Origin: DAIOSQ01 sp036752465 | GTDB taxonomy: Bacteria; Pseudomonadota; Gammaproteobacteria; Legionellales; Legionellaceae | Reading direction: 5' to 3' | Assembly: GCA_036752465.1 (NCBI GenBank) | Contig: DAIOSQ010000062.1 | Coordinates: 1 to 11,916 of the forward strand | DNA: 11,916 nt | Part shown: positions 1 to 7,725 of the stretch, one piece after another | How the letters are laid out: the number at the start of each line of letters is the position of its first letter | Position numbering within the stretch: the first letter of the stretch is position 1 | The notes under the pieces: model-generated | Seen by the model: only the letters and a program-made list of their open reading frames with translations | Told to the model about the DNA's origin: nothing | Database searches by the model: none | Program-made: the position numbers and the translations under genes

Positions 1-607
1 TTAGCAACTCCACTGCCTCAAAATCGCGCGCCACCGGAGTTAACCCTAAGTCAGGAATTGAAATCAATAATATATGTTTTGCGCCCTTAGCCAGCAACTT
101 ACCTAGACTAGACTGAATACCCATCATCGCATCATCCACTGCCGCATCTGGATCATCAGGTAAGCCTAAATAGTTGTTCGACCCCATAAACACAATCATC
201 AAACTATCGGGATCGGCCTTATCCTGATGCGCCAACAAATAGCTGTCTATCTCGAGACGTAAACTGGAAAGAACCCCTGCATCAGCATCGTTATCATCTT
301 GCTGGTTGCTAACTGCCGAGCCGCCAAACGCATAATTTAACACAGCTGATTTTGGGTTATGTGGAAAATAATGCTCAACCAACGACTCTATCCATAAAGG
401 CCCATTGCAAAAGCGACCCTTATAGTAAGGCGGCGAGATAGGTAACTGATGATTCATATATTCGTAGAGATTGCCGGTATCTGAAAGACTGTCACCAAAC
501 ACCACGATTTTATTCAATGGTGCTGCATGAGCTGCCAGCACCGCTGACAGCATAAGTGATGCCACCATCATGTGGCCAGCACGAATCAAGCCCAACAGTT
601 GTTTCAT
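1..607 (-). CDS. Secreted GDSL/SGNH lipase, N-terminal part (runs off left edge)
   Basis: Seen: reading leftward from ATG at 607 the frame stays open to base 1, giving 202 residues. Residues 1-29 form a signal peptide with a hydrophobic core and a likely cut near AHA-A (28/29). Block I is FGDSLSDTGN at 37-46 with nucleophile Ser40; GRFCNGPLW lies at 64-72; block II is GGSAVS at 95-100; block III is GSNNYL at 142-147. The Asp-x-x-His block lies beyond the window. Known: this motif order is typical of the phospholipase/lecithinase/hemolysin group (COG3240), which includes Legionella PlaA and PlaC, exported acyl-ester hydrolases and acyltransferases acting on phospholipids or lysophospholipids. 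Inferred: an exported lipase; substrate unknown. A GAGGT ribosome site lies 8 bases before the chosen start; Met13/Met14 would cut into the signal peptide. It follows deaD by 54 bp and may be co-transcribed with it. Confidence 0.88.
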   Translation of the reverse strand, partial: MKQLLGLIRAGHMMVASLMLSAVLAAHAAPLNKIVVFGDSLSDTGNLYEYMNHQLPISPPYYKGRFCNGPLWIESLVEHYFPHNPKSAVLNYAFGGSAVSNQQDDNDADAGVLSSLRLEIDSYLLAHQDKADPDSLMIVFMGSNNYLGLPDDPDAAVDDAMMGIQSSLGKLLAKGAKHILLISIPDLGLTPVARDFEAVELL

Positions 608-631
608 GGTCTAAACCTCATCACACGTCCA

Positions 632-650
632 GTAATGTCAGCAACATTAC
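632..650 (-). other. Small inverted repeat between deaD and the lipase gene
   Basis: GTAATGT and ACATTAC form a perfect 7-bp stem around a 5-base loop, starting 12 bases after the deaD stop. No T-run follows on either strand, so an intrinsic terminator is not supported. It could be a processing or pausing hairpin in a deaD-lipase transcript, or chance. Confidence 0.3.
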
Positions 651-661
651 CTTCTGCGCAG

Positions 662-2350
662 TTAGCTGTCAACAGAGGTTAGCTTGAGCTGTCGGCCACA
701 TACCCGCGCTTTATTCAGTGCATGGATCACTTCCTTACTCATGCCCTTTGGCAAACATACCGTTGAATGATCATCATTAATCTTTAGCTCGGTAATATGC
801 CGACTTTGCAAACCAGCCTCATTCGCAATCGCCCCGACGATATTACCAGGTTTGACGCCATGGATCCGACCAACATCCAATCGATACAACGCTTGCCCAT
901 CCATGCTCTGAAAACGCTTGTTGTTCCGTGTCACGGGTGGGTGTTCACGCATGCCACCACCCCGACGGGAAGCCTTATGCATGTGATCTTCCTTGTGACG
1001 AGTTTCCTGCGCGGGCTTAGCCTCTTTAAACCCTGGCAGCTCCACTTTCCACGCTTGATCATGATGCAGCATCAAGGCCAATACCGCGGCTACGTCTGCG
1101 ATTGATAGGTCTTGTTCTTGCACATACGCGGCAATCATATCGCGGTAATCCGACAAATTTTCATGCGCCAAACGTGCCGAGATACTGCCTAGAAAACGCT
1201 CTGTACGTGCCTGTTGAATGGCTTGGTCGTTTGGTACCGCAATTTTTTCGATACGTTGGCGGGTATGACGCTCGATGATGTTGAGCATGCGGGACTCTTT
1301 GGGTGTAACAAATAAAATGGTAACACCACTTCTGCCAGCACGACCGGTTCTGCCTATACGGTGCACATAGGTTTCGCAATCATGCGCAATGTCATAATTG
1401 ATAACATGCGTGACCCGATCCACATCTAACCCTCTGGCAGCGACATCGGTTGCGACCAAAACATCAATCACACCCTGTTTAAACTGAGTGATCACGCGCT
1501 CACGCAAGGATTGCACCATATCGCCATTAATCGCCATGGCTTTATGGCCATGCTGTTGTAATACTTGCGCAATTTCTTCGGTGCTGCTTTTGGTTTTGAC
1601 AAACACAATCACCCCTTGCGCCTGACTGGCGGCCAAAACTCGCAATAACAGTGCCGTTTTCTGCGGGTGTTGGACAAAGATAAATTTTTGTTCAACGCTT
1701 TTCACCGTTGCTGTTTCAGCATGAATTTCAATCGCGACCGGATCTTGCAAATAGCTATTGGCGATTTGACGAATCCGTGCGGGCATAGTTGCAGAAAACA
1801 AGGCAATTTGGCGAACTGTTGGCAGCTTGGCAAGAATATTTTCTACATCCTCAATAAAACCCATACGCAACATTTCGTCGGCTTCATCCAACACAAACGT
1901 TTTTAACCGACCCAATTGTAACGAACCTCTGTTTAGATGATCCAAAATACGTCCAGGCGTACCGACCACCACATGTGCACCCTCTTTTAAGCGCTTTAAT
2001 TGCGGCCGATAATCCTGCCCACCACAGATGACCGCAACTTTGGTTTGCCCAAGACACTGCCCCAGCGCTTCAAAATGCGAGCCGACCTGAATGGCAAGTT
2101 CACGCGTGGGTGCGAGTATCAACGCTTGCACCGCTGGCAGATCGAGATCCAATTGCTGTAAAATCGGCAAAGCAAACGCCGCTGTTTTGCCAGTACCTGT
2201 TTGCGCCTGGCCTATTAGGTGACGCCCTTGCAACAGCCAGGGTATTGTTTGTTGCTGTATGGGTGATGGGGTTTTAAAGTTAAGCAAATCCAAGGCTTGC
2301 AGTAACTGAGGTGATAGTCCTAAACTTACAAATGATTCGTCAATGGTCAT
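662..2350 (-). CDS. deaD: ATP-dependent DEAD-box RNA helicase DeaD (CsdA)
   Basis: Unwinds structured RNA using ATP; in the E. coli family it acts in cold adaptation, 50S ribosome assembly and mRNA decay in the cytoplasm. Seen in the 562 residues: Q-motif region FKTPSPIQQQ (25-34), Walker A AQTGTGKT (49-56), PTREL (81-85), TPGR (131-134), DEAD (155-158), SAT (186-188), then in the second RecA domain ATDVAARGLDV (300-310) and HRIGRTGR (330-337). A basic linker around 452-480 leads to a DbpA/CsdA-type RNA-binding domain at about 480-560. This tail and the overall length favour DeaD over RhlE, SrmB or RhlB, although E. coli DeaD (629 aa) has a longer tail. DbpA is the alternative but is usually shorter. 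The ATG at 2350 has AGGA 5 bases upstream. It is divergent from sdaA, and the lipase gene lies downstream. Confidence 0.95.
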   Translation of the reverse strand: MTIDESFVSLGLSPQLLQALDLLNFKTPSPIQQQTIPWLLQGRHLIGQAQTGTGKTAAFALPILQQLDLDLPAVQALILAPTRELAIQVGSHFEALGQCLGQTKVAVICGGQDYRPQLKRLKEGAHVVVGTPGRILDHLNRGSLQLGRLKTFVLDEADEMLRMGFIEDVENILAKLPTVRQIALFSATMPARIRQIANSYLQDPVAIEIHAETATVKSVEQKFIFVQHPQKTALLLRVLAASQAQGVIVFVKTKSSTEEIAQVLQQHGHKAMAINGDMVQSLRERVITQFKQGVIDVLVATDVAARGLDVDRVTHVINYDIAHDCETYVHRIGRTGRAGRSGVTILFVTPKESRMLNIIERHTRQRIEKIAVPNDQAIQQARTERFLGSISARLAHENLSDYRDMIAAYVQEQDLSIADVAAVLALMLHHDQAWKVELPGFKEAKPAQETRHKEDHMHKASRRGGGMREHPPVTRNNKRFQSMDGQALYRLDVGRIHGVKPGNIVGAIANEAGLQSRHITELKINDDHSTVCLPKGMSKEVIHALNKARVCGRQLKLTSVDS

Positions 2351-2370
2351 ATGATTCCTGATAATAATTG

Positions 2371-2376
2371 ATTATA
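2371..2376 (-). promoter_or_regulatory. Possible -10 element for deaD
   Basis: TATAAT on the minus strand, 20 bases before the deaD ATG. No good -35 sits 16-18 bases upstream (only a T-rich stretch). Other minus-strand -10-like hexamers occur at 2436-2441 (TATAAT) and 2423-2428 (TATACT), so the true start is not decided. The 2351-2474 spacer is very AT-rich and must carry promoters for both divergent genes. No long cold-shock-type leader can be shown. Confidence 0.3.
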
Positions 2377-2424
2377 AACAGCTGTTGGTGATAAAAAAGA
2401 TTAAGCAATGTAAAATATGCGCAG

Positions 2425-2430
2425 TATAAT
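2425..2430 (+). promoter_or_regulatory. Possible -10 element for sdaA
   Basis: A perfect TATAAT 44 bases before the sdaA ATG would give a leader of about 38 bases. The best -35 candidate, TTAAGC at 2401-2406, is 18 bases away and matches TTGACA poorly. It overlaps a TATACT on the opposite strand, so the two divergent genes may compete for polymerase here. Confidence 0.35.
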
Positions 2431-2474
2431 AACAGATTATAAACGACTTTGCACTCACTAATCGAGGAACATTT

Positions 2475-3851
2475 ATGAATATCAGCTTATTTGACCTTTT
2501 TTCAGTTGGCATTGGGCCCTCCAGTTCGCATACAGTAGGGCCAATGTTAGCCGCCAATGCCGGTTTACAGGCCTTGCAAGCGCAGCAACTGCTCGCTTCA
2601 GTGGCTCGAATTAAAATCGAGCTATATGGCTCCTTGGCGTTAACTGGCAAAGGACACGCCACCGATGTTGCAATACTCAATGGCTTAATGGGGTTTACCC
2701 CGGAAAGCGTAGAACCCAGCAGCATGCTGCCGCGGGCCAAAAAAATCTTAGCGCAGCACTCAATTGCCCTAAATAATCAGCAAACAATTGCTTTTGATGA
2801 GCACACGGATCTATTATTTTTACAAAAAGAATTGCTGCCACACCATACCAACGGCATGCGTTTTTCTGTATTCAACGGCCAGCAGCAATTGCTATGGTCG
2901 CAAATTTATTACTCGATTGGCGGCGGCTTTATCATCACCGCAGAAGAAATTGCACATCCCCCCTCAGCCGCGACACCTATGCCTTATCCATTTGCCACCG
3001 CCAAAGAGCTGATCGACCATTGTGCGCAGGCAAAATGCTCTATTGCAGAACTGATGCTGCGCAATGAGCTGGTATTGCGCACACAAGCAGATATAGAGGC
3101 AGGAATTTTAACCCTCGCGCAGATTATGCACCAATGTATTGAAAACGGCTGCCAAAATGAAGGCATTTTACCTGGCGGGCTGCAGGTCAAGCGGCGCGCG
3201 CCTGATTTACGCAAAAAGCTCAATGCCAAGCAAGGTATTGCCAGCATTTACGAGCAGGAGGATATCATGAACCGCTTGAATCTCTATGCCATGGCGGTTA
3301 ATGAAGAAAATGCCGCTGGTGGGCGTATTGTCACAGCGCCTACCAATGGTGCGGCAGGGATTATTCCTGCCGTGCTACAGTATTGTCAAGATGCACATCA
3401 GAAAATGTCAAACGCTGATATATACACCTATTTCCTAACGGCTGCTGCCATTGGTATTTTATACAAAAAAGGCGCCTCTATCTCCGGTGCAGAAGTAGGA
3501 TGCCAAGGCGAGGTTGGGGTCGCTTCTTCAATGGCGGCAGCCGGCTTAACTGCGGTGTTAGGCGGCAGCATTGCGCAGATAGAAAATGCCGCCGAGATTG
3601 CCATGGAGCATCACTTGGGCATGACGTGCGATCCGGTCATGGGGCTGGTGCAAATTCCTTGCATAGAACGCAATGCCATGGGTGCCGTCAAAGCGGTAAA
3701 TGCCTCGAGGATGGCGTTGATAGGTGATGGTCAGCATAAAATATCGCTAGACAAAGTAATTAAAACCATGAAGCAAACTGGCAAAGACATGCAGTCTATC
3801 TATAAAGAAACATCATTAGGTGGGCTGGCGGTCAATTATATCGAATGTTAA
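2475..3851 (+). CDS. sdaA: Iron-sulfur L-serine dehydratase (L-serine ammonia-lyase), single chain
   Basis: Converts L-serine to pyruvate and ammonia using an oxygen-sensitive [4Fe-4S] cluster. Seen: 458 residues. The N-terminal domain opens with the family signature SVGIGPSSSHTVGP (10-23); the C-terminal catalytic domain holds TAPTNGAAG (287-295), Cys343 in SGAEVGCQGEVG, Cys385 in MTCDPVMG, Cys396 in IPCIERNAMG, and a last residue Cys458. Known: in the Legionella pneumophila enzyme, also 458 residues, Cys343, 385 and 396 hold the cluster and the C-terminal Cys458 folds into the active site as fourth ligand until substrate displaces it. The numbering here is identical, so the same gating is inferred. 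The ATG has GAGGA six bases upstream. It stands alone, divergent from deaD, and is followed by a strong inverted repeat. In Legionella-like bacteria serine is a major carbon source, which would make this a central catabolic enzyme. Confidence 0.96.
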   Translation: MNISLFDLFSVGIGPSSSHTVGPMLAANAGLQALQAQQLLASVARIKIELYGSLALTGKGHATDVAILNGLMGFTPESVEPSSMLPRAKKILAQHSIALNNQQTIAFDEHTDLLFLQKELLPHHTNGMRFSVFNGQQQLLWSQIYYSIGGGFIITAEEIAHPPSAATPMPYPFATAKELIDHCAQAKCSIAELMLRNELVLRTQADIEAGILTLAQIMHQCIENGCQNEGILPGGLQVKRRAPDLRKKLNAKQGIASIYEQEDIMNRLNLYAMAVNEENAAGGRIVTAPTNGAAGIIPAVLQYCQDAHQKMSNADIYTYFLTAAAIGILYKKGASISGAEVGCQGEVGVASSMAAAGLTAVLGGSIAQIENAAEIAMEHHLGMTCDPVMGLVQIPCIERNAMGAVKAVNASRMALIGDGQHKISLDKVIKTMKQTGKDMQSIYKETSLGGLAVNYIEC

Positions 3852-3856
3852 GTGGA

Positions 3857-3882
3857 CATTGCTTGCTGCGCAGCAGGCAATG
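3857..3882. terminator. Strong inverted repeat after sdaA (possible bidirectional terminator)
   Basis: The 26 bases beginning CATTGCTTGCTG form an 11-bp stem with one G-T pair around GCGC, starting 5 bases after the sdaA stop. It lies between two convergent genes (sdaA plus, the 3941 gene minus), where a shared terminator is expected. Neither strand has a clear T-run after it, so it is not a textbook intrinsic terminator; it may act with Rho, protect a 3' end, or be a protein-binding palindrome. Confidence 0.5.
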
Positions 3883-3940
3883 CCCTATTGAGTGCATGTT
3901 GGGAAGATATTATCCTAAATATGCGCCCAAATCTAAGATA

Positions 3941-4732
3941 TTAAATATTCTTTGCTGGTGCTGATGGTTCTACTACTTCTTGAGCCACTGGTGTGATCAT
4001 CTCTCGATCATTCTCTGCTGATTGAGACCAAAACATAGAGTACACGGACCACTGCGACACTTTTTTTGCTTCCACTGGAGCTGTTCCCGCTAGCAAGGCA
4101 TCCAGCTCCGATGCATCTACCACAACTTGATCTGCAATACAATCTTTTGCATCGCTATTGGTTTTTCTGCGAGCAGCTAATTCCACGTTTTCGCCAGTGA
4201 TAACGGTCGTTCCGATTAACAATGCCAAAGATATTGGCCATAATGGTGCAGTCACTGCTACCGTGCCCGCTGCCGTGGCCAGCGTGGCTAACCCTCCCAG
4301 CACCGCAACAAACAGCATGACTTGTAGAAAAACATGCATGAAAATATCGAAATCTATTTCTGCCTGAATGCGCGCAAGTTCGGCGTTTTTAAAAGCAACT
4401 TGCAGTGAACTGTAACTTTTATATTCTGGCAATTGCAATATAGGAGAAATTCTTCGCAGTGCCATCAGTTCATCGAATGCAGCACCCAGAAATTGTGCAT
4501 CTTTTTCTGGCTGATTTGCCTCTCGTATTTTTGCTTTAAATTTTTCGAGTGCTGCCTGACATTGTACAATAGCTTCACTTTTCTTTCTGTTCGTCACTAC
4601 GGCTTCTGGGTCTTGCCATTCTGTTAGCAATCTGTTTAACGTATATGCATAGAAAGCAGCAGCTTTTATCGCTTTTTGCTTCGCATCAAACAATTGATCA
4701 TAATAAGGTTTTTCTGTTGTTAACTTACTCAT
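3941..4732 (-). CDS. Unrecognised protein with a central hydrophobic hairpin
   Basis: I do not recognise this 263-residue protein. Seen: a mostly charged, helical N-terminal half (about 1-125; Lys, Glu, Gln and Ala rich, with coiled-coil-like stretches near 48-72); then two hydrophobic segments at about 129-150 and 152-178 separated by GG and small residues, which look like a membrane hairpin; then a polar tail rich in Ala, Val and Glu ending VVEPSAPAKNI. No signal peptide. Start: a GTG nine codons upstream would lie ahead of the predicted transcription start, whereas ATG 4732 has GGGAG seven bases upstream and MSKLTTEK as N-terminus, so 4732 is chosen. It is a single gene with its own strong promoter, divergent from valS and convergent with sdaA. 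Inferred: a membrane-inserted protein, possibly a secreted effector given the neighbours, but there is no direct evidence of function. Confidence 0.8.
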   Translation of the reverse strand: MSKLTTEKPYYDQLFDAKQKAIKAAAFYAYTLNRLLTEWQDPEAVVTNRKKSEAIVQCQAALEKFKAKIREANQPEKDAQFLGAAFDELMALRRISPILQLPEYKSYSSLQVAFKNAELARIQAEIDFDIFMHVFLQVMLFVAVLGGLATLATAAGTVAVTAPLWPISLALLIGTTVITGENVELAARRKTNSDAKDCIADQVVVDASELDALLAGTAPVEAKKVSQWSVYSMFWSQSAENDREMITPVAQEVVEPSAPAKNI

Positions 4733-4761
4733 GAAGATGCTCCCGTCAATATCAAGCACTG

Positions 4762-4790
4762 AGTATAAAAAATATTAAATGGCAAGTCAA
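4762..4790 (-). promoter_or_regulatory. Near-consensus sigma70 promoter of the 3941-4732 gene
   Basis: On the minus strand TTGACT (4790-4785) is followed by a 17-base AT-rich spacer and TATACT (4767-4762). Transcription should begin near 4755, giving a leader of about 23 bases that contains the GGGAG ribosome site. This excludes the upstream GTG (4759) as the start codon. It is the best promoter in the window, suggesting appreciable expression without an obvious need for an activator. Confidence 0.8.
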
Positions 4791-4811
4791 TAAACAACTT
4801 TGTGCGCACCT

Positions 4812-4844
4812 GTGCTGCGCGGGCCGCAACAGACTGGTGCTGCG
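4812..4844. repeat. Pair of 8-base direct repeats upstream of valS promoter
   Basis: GTGCTGCG occurs at 4812-4819 and 4837-4844, 25 bases apart, just upstream of the valS -10. A perfect 8-base palindrome GTGCGCAC lies next to them at 4802-4809. The stretch is GC-rich amid AT-rich surroundings. It could be an operator for valS or chance; no known regulator site is recognised. Confidence 0.3.
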
Positions 4845-4855
4845 TTTTCAGAGTA

Positions 4856-4864
4856 TGGTACAAT
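4856..4864 (+). promoter_or_regulatory. Extended -10 promoter of valS
   Basis: TGGTACAAT is a TGn-extended -10 (TACAAT, one mismatch to TATAAT). There is no good -35 at 16-18 bases, as is usual for extended -10 promoters. Transcription would start near 4871, giving a leader of about 55 bases that ends in an AAAGG ribosome site (4912-4916) 9 bases before the ATG. No T-box or attenuator is seen in this leader. Confidence 0.55.
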
Positions 4865-4925
4865 GCGCGCGGCTATGCTGGCCATAATCCCTTAAAAAGC
4901 AGTTGCTCAACAAAGGTTAACTTGT

Positions 4926-7694
4926 ATGGATAAAACTTACTCCCCCAAAGCCATTGAATCTGCCTGTTACCATACATGGGCACACAATCACTACTTCGCG
5001 CCACAAGGTGAAGGCACGCCCTTTTGTATCATGTTACCGCCACCTAATGTTACCGGCAGCTTGCACATGGGCCATGGGTTTCAACACACCTTGATTGATG
5101 CGGTCATTCGCTATCAGCGCATGATGGGACTCAACACATTATGGCAACCAGGTACTGATCACGCCGGTATTTCTACCCAACTGGTGGTAGAGGGTCAGCT
5201 GGAACGTTCCGGCCTCCAACGCAAAGATATGAGCCGCACAGAGTTTGTGCAACGCGTTTGGGACTGGAAAGCCATTTCTGGCAATCAGATCACCCAACAA
5301 ATGCGACGCATCGGTTCTTCCCCAGATTGGTCACGTGAGCGTTTCACCATGGATGAGGATTTATCTGCCGCCGTGCTCAAAGTATTTGTGCAACTCTACG
5401 AAGAAAATTTAATTTATCGTGGCACTCGACTGGTTAATTGGGACCCTAAACTGAAAACTGCACTTTCTGACCTCGAGGTGATTGCCAGTGAAGAAAAGGG
5501 ATTTTTATGGCATATTCGCTACCCAGTGGTAAACAGCGAGGCATCCCTGGTGGTAGCCACCACACGACCTGAAACCATGCTGGGTGATGCGGCAATTGCA
5601 GTCCATCCAGACGATAGCCGCTACGCTCATTTAATTGGGCAGCACGTGCATTTGCCCTTATGCGAGCGCACGATACCAATCATTGCAGATGCATACGTTG
5701 ATCCTGAATTCGGCACAGGCTGTGTAAAAATAACACCAGCACATGACTTTAATGACCATGAGGTGGGCAAACGCCACCAGCTGCCAATGCATAACATTTT
5801 CACAAAAAGTGCCACTATAAATAAAAATGCGCCCAGTAAATACCAAGGGATGGACCGCTTCATCGCAAGAGACCAAATCGTCGTTGATCTCCAAGCGGCG
5901 CAAATGTTGGTCAAAATAGAACCGCACCTACTCAAGATACCGCGCGGTGAGAAATCAAATGTAGTGGTCGAACCATTGCTGACCGATCAGTGGTACATCA
6001 AAACCCAACCATTGGCCAAGCCAGCTATGGATGCCGTCAAGAATCATGAAATACGCTTTGTCCCTGAAAATTGGAGTAAAACCTATTTTCAATGGATGGA
6101 AAATATCGAAGACTGGTGTATCAGCCGTCAATTATGGTGGGGCCATCGTATTCCAGCGTGGTATGATAATCATGGCCATGTCTACGTCGGTTATAGTGAA
6201 GAAGATGTGCGATTTAAATACAAAATTGATAGGCAGATAATCCTAAAACAAGATGAAGATGTTTTGGATACATGGTTTTCCGCAGCCTTATGGCCATTTG
6301 CCACCTTAGGTTGGCCCAAACACACCCAAGATTTTGCACAATTCTACCCAACCACGGTATTATTTACAGGATTTGATATCATCTTCTTTTGGGTCGCACG
6401 CATGATTATGCTGGGGCTTAAATTTACTGGCAAAGTACCGTTCAAAGAAGTCGTGATCACCGGCCTGATCTGCGATGCTGATGGCAAGAAAATGTCCAAA
6501 TCCAAGGGCAACGTACTCGACCCTATCGATATTATAGATGGCATAGATCTCGAAAGCCTGGTCAATAAACGCACAGCCAATCTGTTATTGCAATCGGTAA
6601 AAACGCAAATCACACAAGACACACGCAAACAATACCCACAAGGCATAGCCGCATATGGCACCGATGCTTTGCGTTTCACTTTTTGCGCGATGGCATCTAA
6701 TACCCGAGTGGTACGCTTTGACTTAAATCGAGTCGAAGGCTATCGCAATTTCTGTAACAAACTATGGAATGCAGCACGTTATGTGTTGCTCAACACCGAC
6801 GAGGACTCTGTTGATTTCGGCGACGGTCCATTTCAATATAGCCCTAGCGACGAATGGATTTTATCCAAGTTACAGCATGTGGTTGAGCGCTGCCATCATT
6901 ATTTTGCCACCTACCGCTTCGATTTATTGGCCAATACCCTGTATGAGTTTGTTTGGCATGAATATTGCGACTGGTACCTCGAACTATCCAAACCGATTTT
7001 GTATGATGAGCATGCGCTAAGTGCCATGAAGCGAGGCACACGCCGCACATTAATTCACGTCTTAATCCAGATCCTTAAATTACTACATCCAATTATGCCT
7101 TTTATTACTGAGGAAATATGGCAAAGAGCCAGCAAACTCAACAGTGACCCGGGTGAAACCATCATGTTGAGTGATTTTCCCAGGGTTGAAGCACAATTCA
7201 TTCAGCCGATGATTGAAGAAGAAATTGAATGGCTGAAAAAAATGATCCAAACCGTGCGCACCATACGCAGCGAAATGTCCATCAGCCCAGCGAAACTAAT
7301 ACCCTTGCATCTGCGCCACGTCGATGACAGCCTACGACTGAGGGTACAAAAATATCTAAGATTGTTATCGTCTTTAGGTAAAATTTCACATGTGCACTTC
7401 ATTGAAGCAGATGAAACGATTCCAGTCTCAGCCTCTGCTTTGGTTGGCAGCATTGAGTTATTGATTCCGATGGCAGGCTTAATTGATAAAGCAGCCGAGT
7501 TACAGCGCTTGGCGAAAGAACTAAACAAAGTGCAACAAGAGATTGCTTTCTTCCAAAGCAAATTGAACAATGAGAAGTTCGTCAGCCATGCGCCGGAGGA
7601 GATAATCGATAAAGAGCGCGACAAACTGGCACAGGCTGTGCTGCTGCAAGAAAAATTATTGCAGCATCAGAGCACGATTGCAGCACTTGCTTAG
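4926..7694 (+). CDS. valS: Valine--tRNA ligase (ValRS)
   Basis: Charges tRNA-Val with valine, and hydrolyses mischarged threonyl-tRNA-Val, in the cytoplasm. Seen: 922 residues, close to E. coli ValRS (951). The class I HIGH motif is HMGH (47-50) after PPPNVTGSL; the CP1 editing domain includes the stretch starting GTGCVKITPAHDF (263-275) and the upstream TTRPETMLGD; DWCISRQLWWGHRIP is at 396-410; the KMSKS loop is at 522-526; GTDALRF leads into the anticodon-binding domain from about 640 to 800; a charged C-terminal coiled coil covers about 852-920, as in bacterial ValRS arms that grip the tRNA elbow. All signatures are intact. ATG 4926 has AAAGG 9 bases upstream. It is a single gene, divergent from the hairpin protein and convergent with the ankyrin gene, with 31 bp between stops and no good terminator there. 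Confidence 0.98.
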   Translation: MDKTYSPKAIESACYHTWAHNHYFAPQGEGTPFCIMLPPPNVTGSLHMGHGFQHTLIDAVIRYQRMMGLNTLWQPGTDHAGISTQLVVEGQLERSGLQRKDMSRTEFVQRVWDWKAISGNQITQQMRRIGSSPDWSRERFTMDEDLSAAVLKVFVQLYEENLIYRGTRLVNWDPKLKTALSDLEVIASEEKGFLWHIRYPVVNSEASLVVATTRPETMLGDAAIAVHPDDSRYAHLIGQHVHLPLCERTIPIIADAYVDPEFGTGCVKITPAHDFNDHEVGKRHQLPMHNIFTKSATINKNAPSKYQGMDRFIARDQIVVDLQAAQMLVKIEPHLLKIPRGEKSNVVVEPLLTDQWYIKTQPLAKPAMDAVKNHEIRFVPENWSKTYFQWMENIEDWCISRQLWWGHRIPAWYDNHGHVYVGYSEEDVRFKYKIDRQIILKQDEDVLDTWFSAALWPFATLGWPKHTQDFAQFYPTTVLFTGFDIIFFWVARMIMLGLKFTGKVPFKEVVITGLICDADGKKMSKSKGNVLDPIDIIDGIDLESLVNKRTANLLLQSVKTQITQDTRKQYPQGIAAYGTDALRFTFCAMASNTRVVRFDLNRVEGYRNFCNKLWNAARYVLLNTDEDSVDFGDGPFQYSPSDEWILSKLQHVVERCHHYFATYRFDLLANTLYEFVWHEYCDWYLELSKPILYDEHALSAMKRGTRRTLIHVLIQILKLLHPIMPFITEEIWQRASKLNSDPGETIMLSDFPRVEAQFIQPMIEEEIEWLKKMIQTVRTIRSEMSISPAKLIPLHLRHVDDSLRLRVQKYLRLLSSLGKISHVHFIEADETIPVSASALVGSIELLIPMAGLIDKAAELQRLAKELNKVQQEIAFFQSKLNNEKFVSHAPEEIIDKERDKLAQAVLLQEKLLQHQSTIAALA

Positions 7695-7725
7695 GGATGA
7701 CTGCGTGGTTTGCACCATTGAACAG

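Noticed and set aside
797..1105. Open frame on the plus strand inside deaD (102 codons); likewise 1161-1379 and 1667-1906
   Set aside because: They overlap a clear DEAD-box helicase in another frame, have no family features, and lack convincing ribosome sites.
2372..2740. Minus-strand open frame overlapping the start of sdaA
   Set aside because: It is antisense to conserved sdaA coding sequence and covers the promoter spacer; composition follows the sdaA codons.
3904..3943. Two AAGATATTA direct repeats, 31 bases apart
   Set aside because: Short AT-rich words in an AT-rich gap; likely chance.
4733..4759. GTG start at 4759 for the hairpin protein
   Set aside because: It lies upstream of the transcription start predicted from the strong promoter, and ATG 4732 has a well-placed GGGAG.
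4875..4895. Short frame MLAIIP in the valS leader as an attenuation peptide
   Set aside because: It has no valine codons, no clear ribosome site and no terminator/antiterminator hairpins after it.
5627..5935. Minus-strand frames inside valS (also 5446-5679, 6344-6679, 7202-7624)
   Set aside because: All are antisense to intact ValRS motifs and show no protein features of their own.
7706..7717. TGGT-TTGC-ACCA hairpin between valS and the ankyrin gene as a terminator
   Set aside because: Only four base pairs and no T-run; too weak to call.
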